From Peribacillus frigoritolerans (GTDB lineage: Bacteria; Bacillota; Bacilli; Bacillales; DSM-1321), in assembly GCF_030676415.1 (NCBI RefSeq), contig NZ_JAUUTW010000020.1:1-64000 (forward strand): 64,000 bases of DNA. Direction: 5' to 3'. The translations under genes were made by a program, and so were the position numbers. The notes beneath the pieces are model-generated. The model saw only the letters and a program-made list of their open reading frames with translations. It searched no databases and was not told where the DNA came from. Shown here one piece after another: positions 34,557 to 44,126 of the stretch (positions within the stretch are counted from its first letter, which is position 1; every line of letters starts with the position of its first letter).

Positions 34557-36212
34557 AGGGGTCCTACCACATGCCCATCAAACTAATTTTAACAATACCT
34601 TTAAAAATGAAAAAACGCTATGCTTATCGTAAGAAGTTTACGAGAAAGGATGGTGTTTTTTTTGAACCCTATCATTTCCAGTGAACTGACACTTTTTGCA
34701 TAAGAATTACAACGTTTTTTATCCTCAATAGTCCTACAAGAAACGGCCAAACAGGTGGGCTTTGTACAGCGATCTAGTAAGTATCAAGCAGTTGAACTCA
34801 TCGCCCTTTGCGTTTGGCTCAGCCAAGAAGTCGCTAGTACTTCTCTTACACCCGTTTAGAGGCTTCGACGGGTGTACTAATAAGCCCAGAAGGGCTAAAT
34901 CAACGCTTTAATCCAGCAACTGTCGCATTCCTCCGAGAAGTCTTTACTTCACTCCTAAAACAAAAACTCTGTTTAAATCAATCACTTTTTTCAGACACGA
35001 TTTCTGTTTTCGAACGTATTCGAATTTTAGATGCGACTGTATTTCAGCTACCTGATTCCTTCGCCACAAATTATCAAGGCTCTGGAGGAAGTAGTAATAC
35101 TGCAGGGGTGAAAATCCAATTGGAATACGATTTATTAAGTGGCCTATTTTTAAACGTACAGCTAGGACCAGGAAAGAACAATGATAAAACATACGGCTGC
35201 CTTCGAACTGTTGAGAAAGGCGATTTATGTTTACGTGATCTTGGTTACTTTGATTTGAGACTTACAAGCCATTCATGTTAAAGAGGCTTATTATATCTCT
35301 CGGTTGAAGCTAAACACACGTATTTATATCAAGAACCCCCACCCAGAATTCTTCAACAATGGCATTATAAAAAAACAAACCGAATACATCCAGGTTGATA
35401 TGACACAAATGATGTCTAGTCTAACCCCTAGTGAAACGCTGGAAATACCCGAGGCATACATTGGACAAAATCAGAAGCTCCAAGCACGTGTTATTATCCA
35501 TCGGCTAACCGACGATCAAACGCAAAAACGCAAACACGCCTAAAAAAACAAGCAATACGAGAAAAGAAGAAAGGCAATGTCATGAAGGATAAAAGTAAGC
35601 AATTGATGGGCATGAACGTCTATATTACGAACACATCTCCAGAAGAAGTCCCCACTGATTATGTCCATTCCCTCTATTCCCTGCGTTGGCAGATTGAGAT
35701 TTTATTTAAAACATGGAAGTCATTTTTTGAAATCGATGAATGCAAAACAATCAAAAAAGAACGCCTTGAGTGCCATTTATATGGCCAACTCATTGGCATT
35801 CTTCTCTGTTCTTCTACCATGTTTCAAATGCGACAGTTAATTCATGAAAAGAAAAAGAAGGAATTGAGTGAATACAAAGCAATTTATATGATTAAAGATT
35901 ACTTCCCGTTCCTGTTTCAAGCGATGGCGTTTGGCACAGAAGAACTTTTGAAAATTCTGCATCGCCTTTTTCATCTGCTCAAAAAGAATGGTCGAAAATG
36001 TCATCGGTATAAGAAAAAGACCGTATTTGATATTCTTGGGGTTGTATATGAAACGACGGTGAAGCATAGACAAGCTGTGCCTAGCAAAAAAATCACTTTT
36101 CTAAAGGCTTTTTTGATGCCAACTTTTCTATTACTCGGTAGTTTTAAAACAAGGATCATCTTATATCTAGTAATTTATATTATTAGCTTGATGGGTATGC
36201 GGCAGGACCCCT
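34557..36212 (+). mobile_element. IS4-family (IS231-like) element, inactive
   Basis: The ends are imperfect inverted repeats: left AGGGGTCCTACCACATGCCC, continuing ATCAA, and right (reverse complement) AGGGGTCCTGCCGCATACCC, continuing ATCAAG. The element is about 1.66 kb with one dead transposase gene. I see no matching 10-12 bp target duplication in the flanks. Confidence 0.8.
34660..36160 (+). pseudogene. IS4-family transposase, multiply broken
   Basis: Reading across frames gives one DDE transposase of about 480 residues: [34 protein letters not shown] (first Asp), [10 protein letters not shown] (second Asp), and [15 protein letters not shown], which carries the Y-(2)-R-(3)-E-(6)-K signature and the catalytic Glu. 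Stops and frameshifts occur early (near 34700), around 34855, near 35270 and at 35540, so it cannot work. Confidence 0.8.
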
Positions 36213-36275
36213 ATATATAAAGCTGAGGGCGCGTGCTCACAGCGCAGTAGCGCCTGCAATTGTTTATATATATAG
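36211..36275. repeat. Long AT-armed hairpin beside the IS4 element
   Basis: CTATATATAAA and TTTATATATATAG form the outer stem; GGCGC and GCGCC form an inner stem. It starts at the very end of the IS. Function unknown. Confidence 0.45.
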
Positions 36276-36367
36276 TCTGACAGATAATCAGTTATACTAC
36301 TTACTTGTTCAAAATATAACTGAACAATCTGTTTTCAAAAAGGCTACTCAGTTGGGTTGTTCAATGC

Positions 36368-36712
36368 TTATTTTTTCTTACCCACACGATTCAGAATGCT
36401 TTTGTTCAAATTATTGCGTAACTTATCATCCCATCTTTTCGCTTGGTCGGTAAGTCCATTGGCGAATGCTATCACGTCTTCACCTGTCACTTCCAATACG
36501 TCTTTGCCATCTGCCGCACCAGCTTCAAACAAATCAATGAGATCGTACTGGATTCTCAGCATATCCATACCACTTCCAGAGGCGAAACCCCACATATAGT
36601 TACAGATTTTTTTATAGGCTTCTGGGTAGTCGCCTGGCAAAGCTTCCACACGCGCCATCATTTCTTTGTATTCTTTTTTGTCGTCAAGTATCTTTTTGAT
36701 GAAATTTACCAT
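36368..36712 (-). CDS. DUF1048-family protein, second copy
   Basis: The 114-residue protein begins with a helical segment (KKILDDKKEYKEMMARVEAL) followed by YKKICNYMW and the conserved GKDVLEVTGEDVIAFANGL. DUF1048 proteins are small helical proteins encoded next to PadR-type repressors; their role is not established. It follows the paralogue at 36731 after 18 bases and is the last gene of the padR-DUF1048-DUF1048 operon. It keeps no obvious catalytic residues. Confidence 0.85.
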   Translation of the reverse strand: MVNFIKKILDDKKEYKEMMARVEALPGDYPEAYKKICNYMWGFASGSGMDMLRIQYDLIDLFEAGAADGKDVLEVTGEDVIAFANGLTDQAKRWDDKLRNNLNKSILNRVGKKK

Positions 36713-36730
36713 GGTATTTAACCTCCTACC

Positions 36731-37108
36731 TTATTTTTTATTCGTCCATATTTTTACTTGCTCTTCAACTCTACTCTCAATTTCTTTTTTCAAATCTACT
36801 TGCCCTCCTAATATATTCACCGATTCTCCATCTAGTTTTGAGAGAGCCATCAATTCGTCGGCAAATGCCGCCACGTCTTCACCGGTAACATCTAGCACAT
36901 GCTTGCCTTCTGCTGCACTAGCTTCAAACAGTTCATACAAATTGATGATTTCTTCACCAAATCCATATCCGAAATTCCACATGTACTTTTGAATCTTTTT
37001 GAACACAAAGGCGTAATCTTTCGGTAGGGAATTTACTTTTTTCATAAATGCTTTGTATTCCTTCTTGCTTTCTAAATTGCCAATGATTAGCTCTATAAAT
37101 TTCTTCAT
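36731..37108 (-). CDS. DUF1048-family protein, first copy
   Basis: The 125-residue protein shares with 36368-36712 the KKEYKAFMKKVNSLP start, FKKIQKYMWNFG and GKHVLDVTGEDVAAFADEL. It begins one base after the padR stop codon, so the two are surely co-transcribed. The C-terminus is longer and more charged than in the second copy. Function is unknown; presence under PadR control suggests a response to a small molecule or envelope stress. Confidence 0.85.
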   Translation of the reverse strand: MKKFIELIIGNLESKKEYKAFMKKVNSLPKDYAFVFKKIQKYMWNFGYGFGEEIINLYELFEASAAEGKHVLDVTGEDVAAFADELMALSKLDGESVNILGGQVDLKKEIESRVEEQVKIWTNKK

Positions 37109-37109
37109 A

Positions 37110-37433
37110 TCATTTCTCCCCCTTTAGGATTTTAATTTTTAATGAAACAAAATTCCATTTTTCCCAAAAGTGTTCGAGTTCCTTGTGTCCTGCATTATTT
37201 AATGAATAAAATTTGCGAGGAGGACCCATTTCAGAACGCTTTTTCTCGATATTCACTAATTCTTTCTTTTCCAATCGCACCAAAATGGTGTAGACCGTAC
37301 CCTCAACAACCTCTGTAAAGCCCATTTCATTGAGGCGGCGGGTAATCTCGTAGCCGTAAGTATCTCCCCTGCTGATAATTTCCAGCACACAACCTTCCAA
37401 CACACCTTTGAGCATTTCTGTTAAATTTTCCAT
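37110..37433 (-). CDS. PadR-family transcriptional regulator
   Basis: This protein of 107 residues is a winged helix of the PadR type: LKGVLEGCVLEIISRGDTYG, YEITRRLNEMGF, EGTVYTILVRLEKKELV and GPPRKFYSL. ATG 37433 follows AGGAGG at 8 bases; GTG 37442 is also open. It heads an operon with two DUF1048 genes, the commonest PadR arrangement in Bacilli, and is probably autoregulatory. TACCGGTA at about 37485 in the promoter region is a candidate operator core. Confidence 0.88.
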   Translation of the reverse strand: MENLTEMLKGVLEGCVLEIISRGDTYGYEITRRLNEMGFTEVVEGTVYTILVRLEKKELVNIEKKRSEMGPPRKFYSLNNAGHKELEHFWEKWNFVSLKIKILKGEK

Positions 37434-37442
37434 AGCATACAC

Positions 37443-37811
37443 CTCCTAAGCTAATAAGTTATATAGATATTCAGTATTGCTGAGTACCGGTATATTGTAA
37501 TGCTATGTAGCAAAGGTGTCAAGTGTGCATTAAAAAAATTATAAATTTAAAAAGATACAAAAGGATTTGCTGTAAATGCGGAGTAAGAAAAGGTATTCGT
37601 GAGCATTACTATTTAACTGAGGGAGTTCATTAAGAAAGTTTTATTTAGTACTTTTGGATCTATCCCGCAACAATTTTTTCTTGGCCAACCATCCTGCATT
37701 CTTGCGGTATTTCTTGGGTACATTACTCATGAATATGAGTATTGATAACGCTATAAAATTATACGGCCGTCATTGGTTGTAATATGCATCATTTGAAGGG
37801 AGAATAAGTAT
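37443..37811. other. Divergent intergenic region
   Basis: About 370 bases with no ORF that has a ribosome site. It holds the padR promoter on the left and that of the antiporter on the right. Confidence 0.4.
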
Positions 37812-38993
37812 CTGATTACATACTGGATCATTTTATTGGCTATCGCGGTAGGGATTGTTTTTATCGCAGAAAAAATGAAACAACCGTATCCTACATTTCT
37901 TGTTATTGTTGGATTGATAATAGGGATCCTACCTATTCCCGGCTTGTCTGAGGTCAAGAGTTATGCTGCAACTGATTCTGTATTCCAAACTACAGTCATT
38001 ATAATCTTTTTATCAGCTCTATTAGGAGATGCAGCGCTTAAACTTCCAATTGATGAACTAAATCGGAGTAAGAAACCTATCCTATTATTATCATTTGTTG
38101 GAACATTTTTGACGTTTTTAATCGTTTCTTTTCTGATGTACTTTCTACTGAACCTTTCTCTACAACAAGCACTAATCTTCGGAGCATTGATGGCTGCCAC
38201 CGATCCTGTTTCAGTCCTTAGTATTTTCAAGGCTATGGACTTGAATAAACGGTTATCCATTATTGTCGAAGGAGAAAGTTTAGCGAATGACGGAGTAGCC
38301 GTTGTATTATTTAAAATTGCACTTGTGACCACTGTTTTAAGTCTAACAGGCACTTTTGAGGCTTCTATTGAGTTCGTAAAAGTAGTCATTGGAGGTATCC
38401 TTATCGGTGGAGTATGCGGATTTATTGCTTCCCTTATTACATCCAAAATCGACAATTATTTGGTGGAAATCGGACTTTCCATGGTTCTCTTTTACGGTGC
38501 TTTTGATCTGGGGGAACATTTTCATGTTTCAGGTGTGATTGGAGTCGTGACAGCTGGCTTAATCCTCGGGACATATGGGAAAAATATCGGTATGTCTGAC
38601 CTGACACATGAGAAAATGGATTCCTTTTGGGAAATTGTTGCCTTCCTCTCGAATGCACTCATTTTCTTATTGGTGGGGTTAGAAGTCAGTAGTATTAATT
38701 TTCTAGATAAAGGATGGTTAATTATTGGGAGTATTTTAATCGTACTCTTGGCTCGATTTATTGCCGTATATATCAGTCTTGCTTTTGATAAAAACATCCC
38801 TACTTCCTGGAAGCATGTAATTGCCTGGGGAGGATTAAAAGGTTCTCTTTCTATTGCTCTTATATTAAGTGTTACACCGGGGTTTGAAGGGCGAGAATTG
38901 CTTTTAGCAATGACATTTAGCAATGTTGTATTTTCTCTATTAGTTCAGGGAACGACACTAAAAAAAGTAGTCGCTTTTGTCGGCGTGAGATAA
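37812..38993 (+). CDS. CPA1-family Na+(K+)/H+ antiporter, probable CTG start
   Basis: The transporter has about twelve helices and the CPA1/NhaP signatures: ATDPVSVLSIF with its aspartate and EGESLANDGVAVVLF with the ND ion-binding pair. TTG at 37836 lacks a ribosome site and would cut into the first helix. The frame is open to 37797 and reads ITYWIILLAIAVGIVF, a complete helix, from a CTG at 37812 that stands 9 bases after GGGAG. I therefore prefer CTG. The following ktrC and ktrD genes suggest a monovalent-cation homeostasis cluster. Confidence 0.78.
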   Translation: MITYWIILLAIAVGIVFIAEKMKQPYPTFLVIVGLIIGILPIPGLSEVKSYAATDSVFQTTVIIIFLSALLGDAALKLPIDELNRSKKPILLLSFVGTFLTFLIVSFLMYFLLNLSLQQALIFGALMAATDPVSVLSIFKAMDLNKRLSIIVEGESLANDGVAVVLFKIALVTTVLSLTGTFEASIEFVKVVIGGILIGGVCGFIASLITSKIDNYLVEIGLSMVLFYGAFDLGEHFHVSGVIGVVTAGLILGTYGKNIGMSDLTHEKMDSFWEIVAFLSNALIFLLVGLEVSSINFLDKGWLIIGSILIVLLARFIAVYISLAFDKNIPTSWKHVIAWGGLKGSLSIALILSVTPGFEGRELLLAMTFSNVVFSLLVQGTTLKKVVAFVGVR

Positions 38994-39170
38994 AAATTTC
39001 CCCCTATTCGTCGCGAACTCATTATTTTCAAGATGTTTGAGGGAAATTAGGACTTTTAACAGTTACATTCAGTTGCATTTGGAATTACTATGAGGTATTA
39101 ACCGGATGCTATCCGTCAACAAAAAGGAAAAGTAATGATTGGGTAATCTTGTGTAGGGAGTGAGATAAAA

Positions 39171-39827
39171 GTGGCAAAAAAACAGTATGCAGTAATTGGT
39201 TTAGGAAGATTTGGTACTAGTGTAGCTCGAAGATTACAAGAGGCCGGACAGGATGTTTTAGGAATTGATGTTAATGAAGAACGAGTAGAAGATGCTGGAT
39301 TATACGTCACTCATGCAGTCGTGGCGGATACAACAGAAGAGCAAACACTTAAAGATGTCGGAATTCGTAATTTTGATTGTGTAATCGTAGCAATTGGGAG
39401 CGATATGCAGTCCAGTATTTTAACCGTTTTACTTCTTAAGGAGCTGGGTGTAAAAAAAGTAATCGCGAAAGCTCTAGGTAAGCAACATGGACAGGTTTTA
39501 GACAAAGTAGGGGCCGATTGGATTATCTATCCTGAAAGAGATATGGGAGAACGTGTTGCAAATCAGCTCTTATCACCAAATTTGTTGAATTATATTGAAC
39601 TGTCAAAAGAGTACAATATAGAGGAAATAGTGATCCCTTCAAGAATGGCTGAAAAAAGTCTGCGGGAACTTGATATTCGTGCTAAATATAATATCAGTGC
39701 CATTGCCATCTTAAGAGGAGCAGATATTATCATATCCCCATCTCCAGATCAGATTATTCTTAAAGGAGATTTATTAGTGTTGATTGGGGACAAAGAGGAT
39801 CTAGCCAGATTTTCAAGTATAGAATAA
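39171..39827 (+). CDS. ktrC: Ktr potassium uptake regulatory subunit (RCK)
   Basis: The 218-residue cytoplasmic protein has an RCK_N Rossmann domain (GLGRFGTSVARRL, then IDVNEE with the acidic end of strand 2) and an RCK_C domain after about residue 140. Such rings bind ATP/ADP, NAD and cyclic-di-AMP and gate the KtrD/KtrB channel. GTG start follows GGGAGTGA. ktrD is 170 bases downstream, so both subunits are encoded together, unlike the separate B. subtilis ktrC and ktrD. Confidence 0.9.
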   Translation: MAKKQYAVIGLGRFGTSVARRLQEAGQDVLGIDVNEERVEDAGLYVTHAVVADTTEEQTLKDVGIRNFDCVIVAIGSDMQSSILTVLLLKELGVKKVIAKALGKQHGQVLDKVGADWIIYPERDMGERVANQLLSPNLLNYIELSKEYNIEEIVIPSRMAEKSLRELDIRAKYNISAIAILRGADIIISPSPDQIILKGDLLVLIGDKEDLARFSSIE

Positions 39828-39996
39828 CAGTTGTCCTGCTGAAAACATTAAGATTTTGTTGTCAGTAGGCTACAAGGGTTATATATCCTTTCTATTATAT
39901 CTTTACTTAACCCTACCTCTTTAATACAAGTTCAAGTGCCAAGGGATAAATTAAATTAGATTGGACGATATAATTCCTTAGAAAATGGAGATGACT

Positions 39997-41361
39997 ATGT
40001 TACATACAAGTAAAAAACACCGTCGGTTTAACATTATTAAACTTCACCCAGCACACATTCTATTGTTTGGTTTTTCAGGGTTAATTTTTATTGGAACGTG
40101 TTTATTAATGATCCCTGCGGCTACTAAAGACAGGCATCATCTTAGTTTAATTGACGCCCTTTTTGAAGCTACTTCTGCTGTTTGTGTAACGGGATTAGCA
40201 GTTGTGGATACTGGTACCACTTTTACATTGTTTGGACAGATTGTTTTGCTTATTCTTATTCAATTGGGTGGCTGGGGGTTTATGACCAGTAGTATACTGA
40301 TGTTTATTATCTTAGGGAAAAAGATTGGCTTGAAACAAAGGTTATTGCTTCAAGAGTCTTTGAATACGTTTACCGTACAAGGGGTAATCAAACTAGTTCA
40401 ACGAATTATTATCATTACTTTAATTGTTGAAACCATAGGTGCTGTTGCTCTCGCCATTCGCTGGTCACAGGAAATGAGTTGGGGAAAATCAGTTTATTAT
40501 GGAATATTTCATTCTATCTCGGCTTTTAACAACGCAGGATTCGGCTTAGAACCTGATAGCTTGAGTAAGTGGGTAGGGGACCCAACTATAAATCTTACTA
40601 TTACTTTGTTGTTTATGCTTGGGGGAATCGGATTTTTTGTAATCACAGATATATATGGACAGAAAAATTCAAAAATAAAAAGGTTATCTCTACACACCAA
40701 AATTACGTTATTATTTACCTTACTGATAAATGTGGTAAGTACCTTTATCATTTTTGGCTTAGAATTCAATAATTCTGCTACATTAGGAACGTTAGATATG
40801 GTGGATAAATGGTGGGCTGCTTACTTTCAAGGTGTTGTCCCCCGTACGGCTGGCTTTAATACAGTCGATATAAGCCAACTGACATTAAGTTCTCAAGTAT
40901 ATATGATGGGATTAATGTTTATAGGGGCAGCTTCAGGATCAACAGGGGGCGGAATAAAAGTAACAACATTTGCTTTGTTACTTTTTGCCCTATGGTCAGT
41001 CATAACCAATAAGGAAGATATAAGTGTTTTTGAACGAAGAATTCCAAAATCTCAGGTTTTTAGAGCTTTATCAATTGCTGTTTCAGGGGTAATATTTATT
41101 TTTATAATCTTCTTTTTACTCACGATAACAGAAAAAGGGGCTGACATGTCCAAGATATTATTTGAAACGGTCTCTGCTTTTGGTACAGTTGGATTAAGTG
41201 CTGGTTTTACTGGGGAACTGAGCCCAATCGGTCGTATTTTGGTTACAATTATGATGTTGGTGGGTAGGATTGGACCTCTGACAATGGCGTTTGCAATTGC
41301 TATTCATTCAAATGATAAATCAAAAATTCGTTATGCAGAAGAAAAAATCTTAATTGGATAA
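39997..41361 (+). CDS. ktrD: Ktr/Trk-type potassium channel subunit
   Basis: This protein of about 454 residues is a TrkH/KtrB-type K+ translocator with four M1-P-M2 repeats. Pore-loop segments are visible as TSAVCVTGLAVVDTG, HSISAFNNAGFGLEPD, VVPRTAGFNTVDIS and VSAFGTVGLSAGFTG, each with the selectivity glycine. ATG 39997 follows GGAG at 6 bases; ATG 39985 overlaps the site. It would work with KtrC upstream for sodium-dependent potassium uptake in osmotic stress. A clear terminator follows. Confidence 0.9.
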   Translation: MLHTSKKHRRFNIIKLHPAHILLFGFSGLIFIGTCLLMIPAATKDRHHLSLIDALFEATSAVCVTGLAVVDTGTTFTLFGQIVLLILIQLGGWGFMTSSILMFIILGKKIGLKQRLLLQESLNTFTVQGVIKLVQRIIIITLIVETIGAVALAIRWSQEMSWGKSVYYGIFHSISAFNNAGFGLEPDSLSKWVGDPTINLTITLLFMLGGIGFFVITDIYGQKNSKIKRLSLHTKITLLFTLLINVVSTFIIFGLEFNNSATLGTLDMVDKWWAAYFQGVVPRTAGFNTVDISQLTLSSQVYMMGLMFIGAASGSTGGGIKVTTFALLLFALWSVITNKEDISVFERRIPKSQVFRALSIAVSGVIFIFIIFFLLTITEKGADMSKILFETVSAFGTVGLSAGFTGELSPIGRILVTIMMLVGRIGPLTMAFAIAIHSNDKSKIRYAEEKILIG

Positions 41362-41371
41362 ATGTTAATCA

Positions 41372-41400
41372 AAAGAGCATATAATTATGCTCTCTTTTTT
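41372..41400 (+). terminator. Terminator of the ktr cluster
   Basis: AAAGAGCATA pairs with TATGCTCT over TAAT, followed by six T. Confidence 0.85.
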
Positions 41401-41411
41401 GTGACTTCTTC

Positions 41412-41432
41412 CACTAACCTGCCCCGTTTGTG
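41412..41432. repeat. Dispersed repeat, left-end fragment
   Basis: CCACTAACCTGCCCCGTTTG carries the CTAACCTGCCCC core shared with the repeats at 55012, 56937 and 57536. Only this end is present. Confidence 0.5.
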
Positions 41433-41449
41433 AAATTGGCAAAGGCAGT

Positions 41450-41965
41450 CTAATTGTCGAATAGTCCTCTTCCTCTCAGGTTTGCGGAAACAGGCTCCTT
41501 TCCTATTTCACGTGCCCATATAGATAACTGGCCAATATGGTGGATTTCGTGGACAATGACATGACGTATGATCTCTCCGTGTTTACATTCAATGACTCGG
41601 CGCCTGATTGGTGCGTCTCTAGAGCTAATCGGTTTTTCATTGAAATCAGTTTCTGAAAGTTTCCGAGAATCCATTTCATTTGTCCAAGATGTCACAAATG
41701 GCTTCACTTTCTCATGGTATTGAGCTGAAAGATTTTTCACTTTTTGTAAGCTTGCATAATCCTCAAACAATGGCTCCTCAGGCACTGGTTCACCTCGCAA
41801 ACCTAAGATCCACATATATTCCACATCTACAATGTGAAACAGGGTATGTAGGAAACTGCCGAACCCACCGACCCGTTTCTTTAATAGTTCTTCATCCGGT
41901 ATGTCTTCGCACCATGTAAACCAATCATCACGAACTTGCCAGTTATATTGAAACAGTTTCAACAT
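41450..41965 (-). CDS. DinB-family protein
   Basis: The protein of about 171 residues is a helical DinB-type protein with the metal-binding histidines expected in TLFHIVDVEY and in the late HEIHHIGQL segment. ATG 41965 is preferred because GGAGG lies 8 bases upstream; the longer frame from 41980 begins inside that site. It shares little sequence with the DinB protein at 255-758 beyond the fold. Thiol-transferase or stress roles are known for the family; the substrate is unknown. Confidence 0.85.
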   Translation of the reverse strand: MLKLFQYNWQVRDDWFTWCEDIPDEELLKKRVGGFGSFLHTLFHIVDVEYMWILGLRGEPVPEEPLFEDYASLQKVKNLSAQYHEKVKPFVTSWTNEMDSRKLSETDFNEKPISSRDAPIRRRVIECKHGEIIRHVIVHEIHHIGQLSIWAREIGKEPVSANLRGRGLFDN

Positions 41966-41980
41966 CACAACAACCTCCAT

Positions 41981-42558
41981 CTTTTATAGATTTAATATTT
42001 AATTTTCACCAAAAGACTTCAACAACCTTTTTTTAGATAATAACTCTAAAAAAACCTGTTTAAATCCTCCATAAACTGGCCCAATTGTTGAACAACTCCA
42101 TATGCACTCTTGAACTATCCTGCCACTTAGTTCATTAAGAAATCATTTCGGTTCATCTTTTTTATAAGCGGTTAAACTCTTTTCAAACCCGGTACGACTT
42201 TTTTATAAACAGTAAAACTTTCTTTCAAATCGACAAATAACGCATGAGATAATCTCCTTACATCCTATATGTGGAGTTTTTTTATGACAAAACAACTTAT
42301 AAAGAAAGAATGGGAAACCCACATCCTAGGGTTTATCAAGGTAAACATGCAACCTTACTGCGGTACCTACATAGTATCTAAGGTATAACTACTTCGTTCA
42401 TTAATCAGTATCTATTCCTTTATTGTTACCGTGTTAAATGTCGCCATAAATGTGGAACCTAACAATAAGTCCTAATAAATGAAGAATTAAATGCACTCTC
42501 CGAGGTAAATGAAAAAAATTAGCCAGTCGTCATTAATTAATTAAATTAAAGATTACTG
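41981..42558. other. Gene-poor stretch with one short transposition-type ORF
   Basis: Apart from the 34-codon frame at 42284-42388 nothing is seen. The bases around 42190-42240 contain repeated TTTTATAA(A/G)C(A/G)GT(A/T)AAACT phrases of no known role. Confidence 0.35.
42284..42388 (+). pseudogene. Possible IS66-type TnpA fragment
   Basis: A 34-codon frame begins MTKQLIKKEWETHILGFIKV after GGAG. The opening resembles the small accessory protein TnpA of IS66 elements, but the rest diverges and no further IS66 parts are seen. Weak call. Confidence 0.3.
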
Positions 42559-42804
42559 GAACAATTAGACTTGAAGTTTCGTACAAGCATTTATTCCTTT
42601 TTTTATGGCAAAAGTAGCTCTCCCTTATTTACAAAGCGACAGCACAATCATTAACACGACATCTTCGGATCGACACATCCACCCTACATGAAGCGAGCAG
42701 GTTAGCCGTTTGTAATCGCCACGAGCTACGTCTTTTTAGCTTCTGATGACACAAGCCATATGTTAGGGCAAATCTTGCATCAAAATGGTGGATCGATGGT
42801 TTAA
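42559..42804 (+). pseudogene. SDR-family gene (YhdF/YdaD-like), internally deleted remnant
   Basis: Pieces read EQLDLKFRTSIYSFF, then ALPYLQSDSTIINTTSS (the catalytic serine region), then jump to FLASDDTSHMLGQILHQNGG, the C-terminal end of the same family, stopping at 42804. The YxxxK part between them is lost. Confidence 0.7.
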
Positions 42805-42954
42805 GTTCATAATATTTGAATCTCTTAAATCGCATGTAACTTTATATTGTCGCTTTCATCAATACTCTAAGAAATAAACGAAACTCCTTGATAGATAAGG
42901 AGTAATTTGTAGAATAACCAAAGGTTAAAATTCAGTCTTTAAGGGAGGAAAAAA

Positions 42955-43830
42955 ATGCATTCAATTCAATTGGTTCTGGATGTAAAAGCTGAACTCGGTG
43001 AGGGACCGAGTTGGGATTCACGTAGAAAAGTGTTGTATTGGGTAGATATTACAAGGCAAAAGCTGCATTTGTATAATCCAACGAAGAAGACTCATACGAT
43101 CTTTGATACCGGGCAGTATATCGGTTCAGTTGTTCCTAGAAAATCGGGTGGTATTGTAATGACACTAAAACATGGTTTTTATGCCTACGAATTCGAAACA
43201 AAGAATATAACATTTATTGGTGCTGTCGAGTTAGATAAGCCGAATAACCGATTCAATGATGGAAAATGCGATGCGGCTGGACGTTTCTGGGCGGGTACTA
43301 TGGGACATGACTCGACGCCGAATGTCGGGGCTCTTTACTGCCTGGATACTGATTGGAGCATCAAAAAGGTGTTGGAGAATGTCAGCATTTCGAATGGTAT
43401 AGCCTGGAGTCCAGACAATTCGACAATGTACTATATCGATTCGCTGACAAATAAAGTGATGGCTTACGACTATGATTTAGTAACCGCAACAATTAGTAAT
43501 CCGCGGGTTGCCGTCTCAATTCCCAATAGCTTCGTCTTCCCTGACGGCATGACATCGGATGAAGAAGGAATGATTTGGGTCGCGATATGGAACGGTAGTG
43601 CTGTAACAAGGTGGAATCCGAAAACAGGGAAGCTTCTTGAAACCGTGAATGTTCCTGCAACACGCACGACTTCTTGTGTATTTGGCGGTGATAATTTACA
43701 CGAACTCTATATTACCTCCGCCCGAATCGGTTTAGAAGAGAAAATATTGGCGAAGGAACCTTATGCTGGCGGATTATTTGTTGTGAATACCAAAGTAAGA
43801 GGCCTTCCAACATATGCCTTTGGAGGGTAG
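42955..43830 (+). CDS. SMP-30/gluconolactonase-like hydrolase
   Basis: The 291-residue six-bladed propeller has the SMP-30 metal ligands: glutamate in ELGEGPSWD, asparagine in NRFNDGKCDAAGRFWAG, and aspartate in SPDNSTMYYIDS. Enzymes of this family open sugar lactones using a divalent metal. AAGGGAGG precedes the ATG. It is monocistronic. The precise lactone is not known; homologues in Bacillus include YvrE. Confidence 0.88.
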   Translation: MHSIQLVLDVKAELGEGPSWDSRRKVLYWVDITRQKLHLYNPTKKTHTIFDTGQYIGSVVPRKSGGIVMTLKHGFYAYEFETKNITFIGAVELDKPNNRFNDGKCDAAGRFWAGTMGHDSTPNVGALYCLDTDWSIKKVLENVSISNGIAWSPDNSTMYYIDSLTNKVMAYDYDLVTATISNPRVAVSIPNSFVFPDGMTSDEEGMIWVAIWNGSAVTRWNPKTGKLLETVNVPATRTTSCVFGGDNLHELYITSARIGLEEKILAKEPYAGGLFVVNTKVRGLPTYAFGG

Positions 43831-43919
43831 ATAAATAATTATAGGGGAAATTTTACTTAAGAAGGAGATTATGTGTGGAACCTAAATCAAAACGAATTTC
43901 AATAATTTAAGGCCATTAC

Positions 43920-44043
43920 GAGACAAAAACCGTTTAAATAAGGTTGGAAAATCTTTGTCTCGTCTTCCCCATCCAACAAGTTCTCTTAATTCAGGTATTT
44001 CATGATTAGATATTGGCATGTTTATTATGACTTTATAATTCAT
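43920..44043 (-). pseudogene. GNAT acetyltransferase, N-terminal fragment
   Basis: The ATG at 44043, with AAAGGGGAAC upstream, opens MNYKVIINMPISNHEIPELR, continuing ELVGWGRRDKDFPTLFKR, a common start of small GNAT proteins. The acetyl-CoA-binding part is absent. Confidence 0.6.
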
Positions 44044-44126
44044 TTAGTTCCCCTTTTCCTCATCTAAATTAGAATTCAAGGTACTAATTCCTATAGAATG
44101 AAGTCTAATTCCTTGGTGAACTAAAG

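Noticed and set aside
38994-39170. Cyclic-di-AMP (ydaO-type) riboswitch before ktrC
   Set aside because: The leader is under 180 bases and I find neither the conserved ydaO words nor a terminator.
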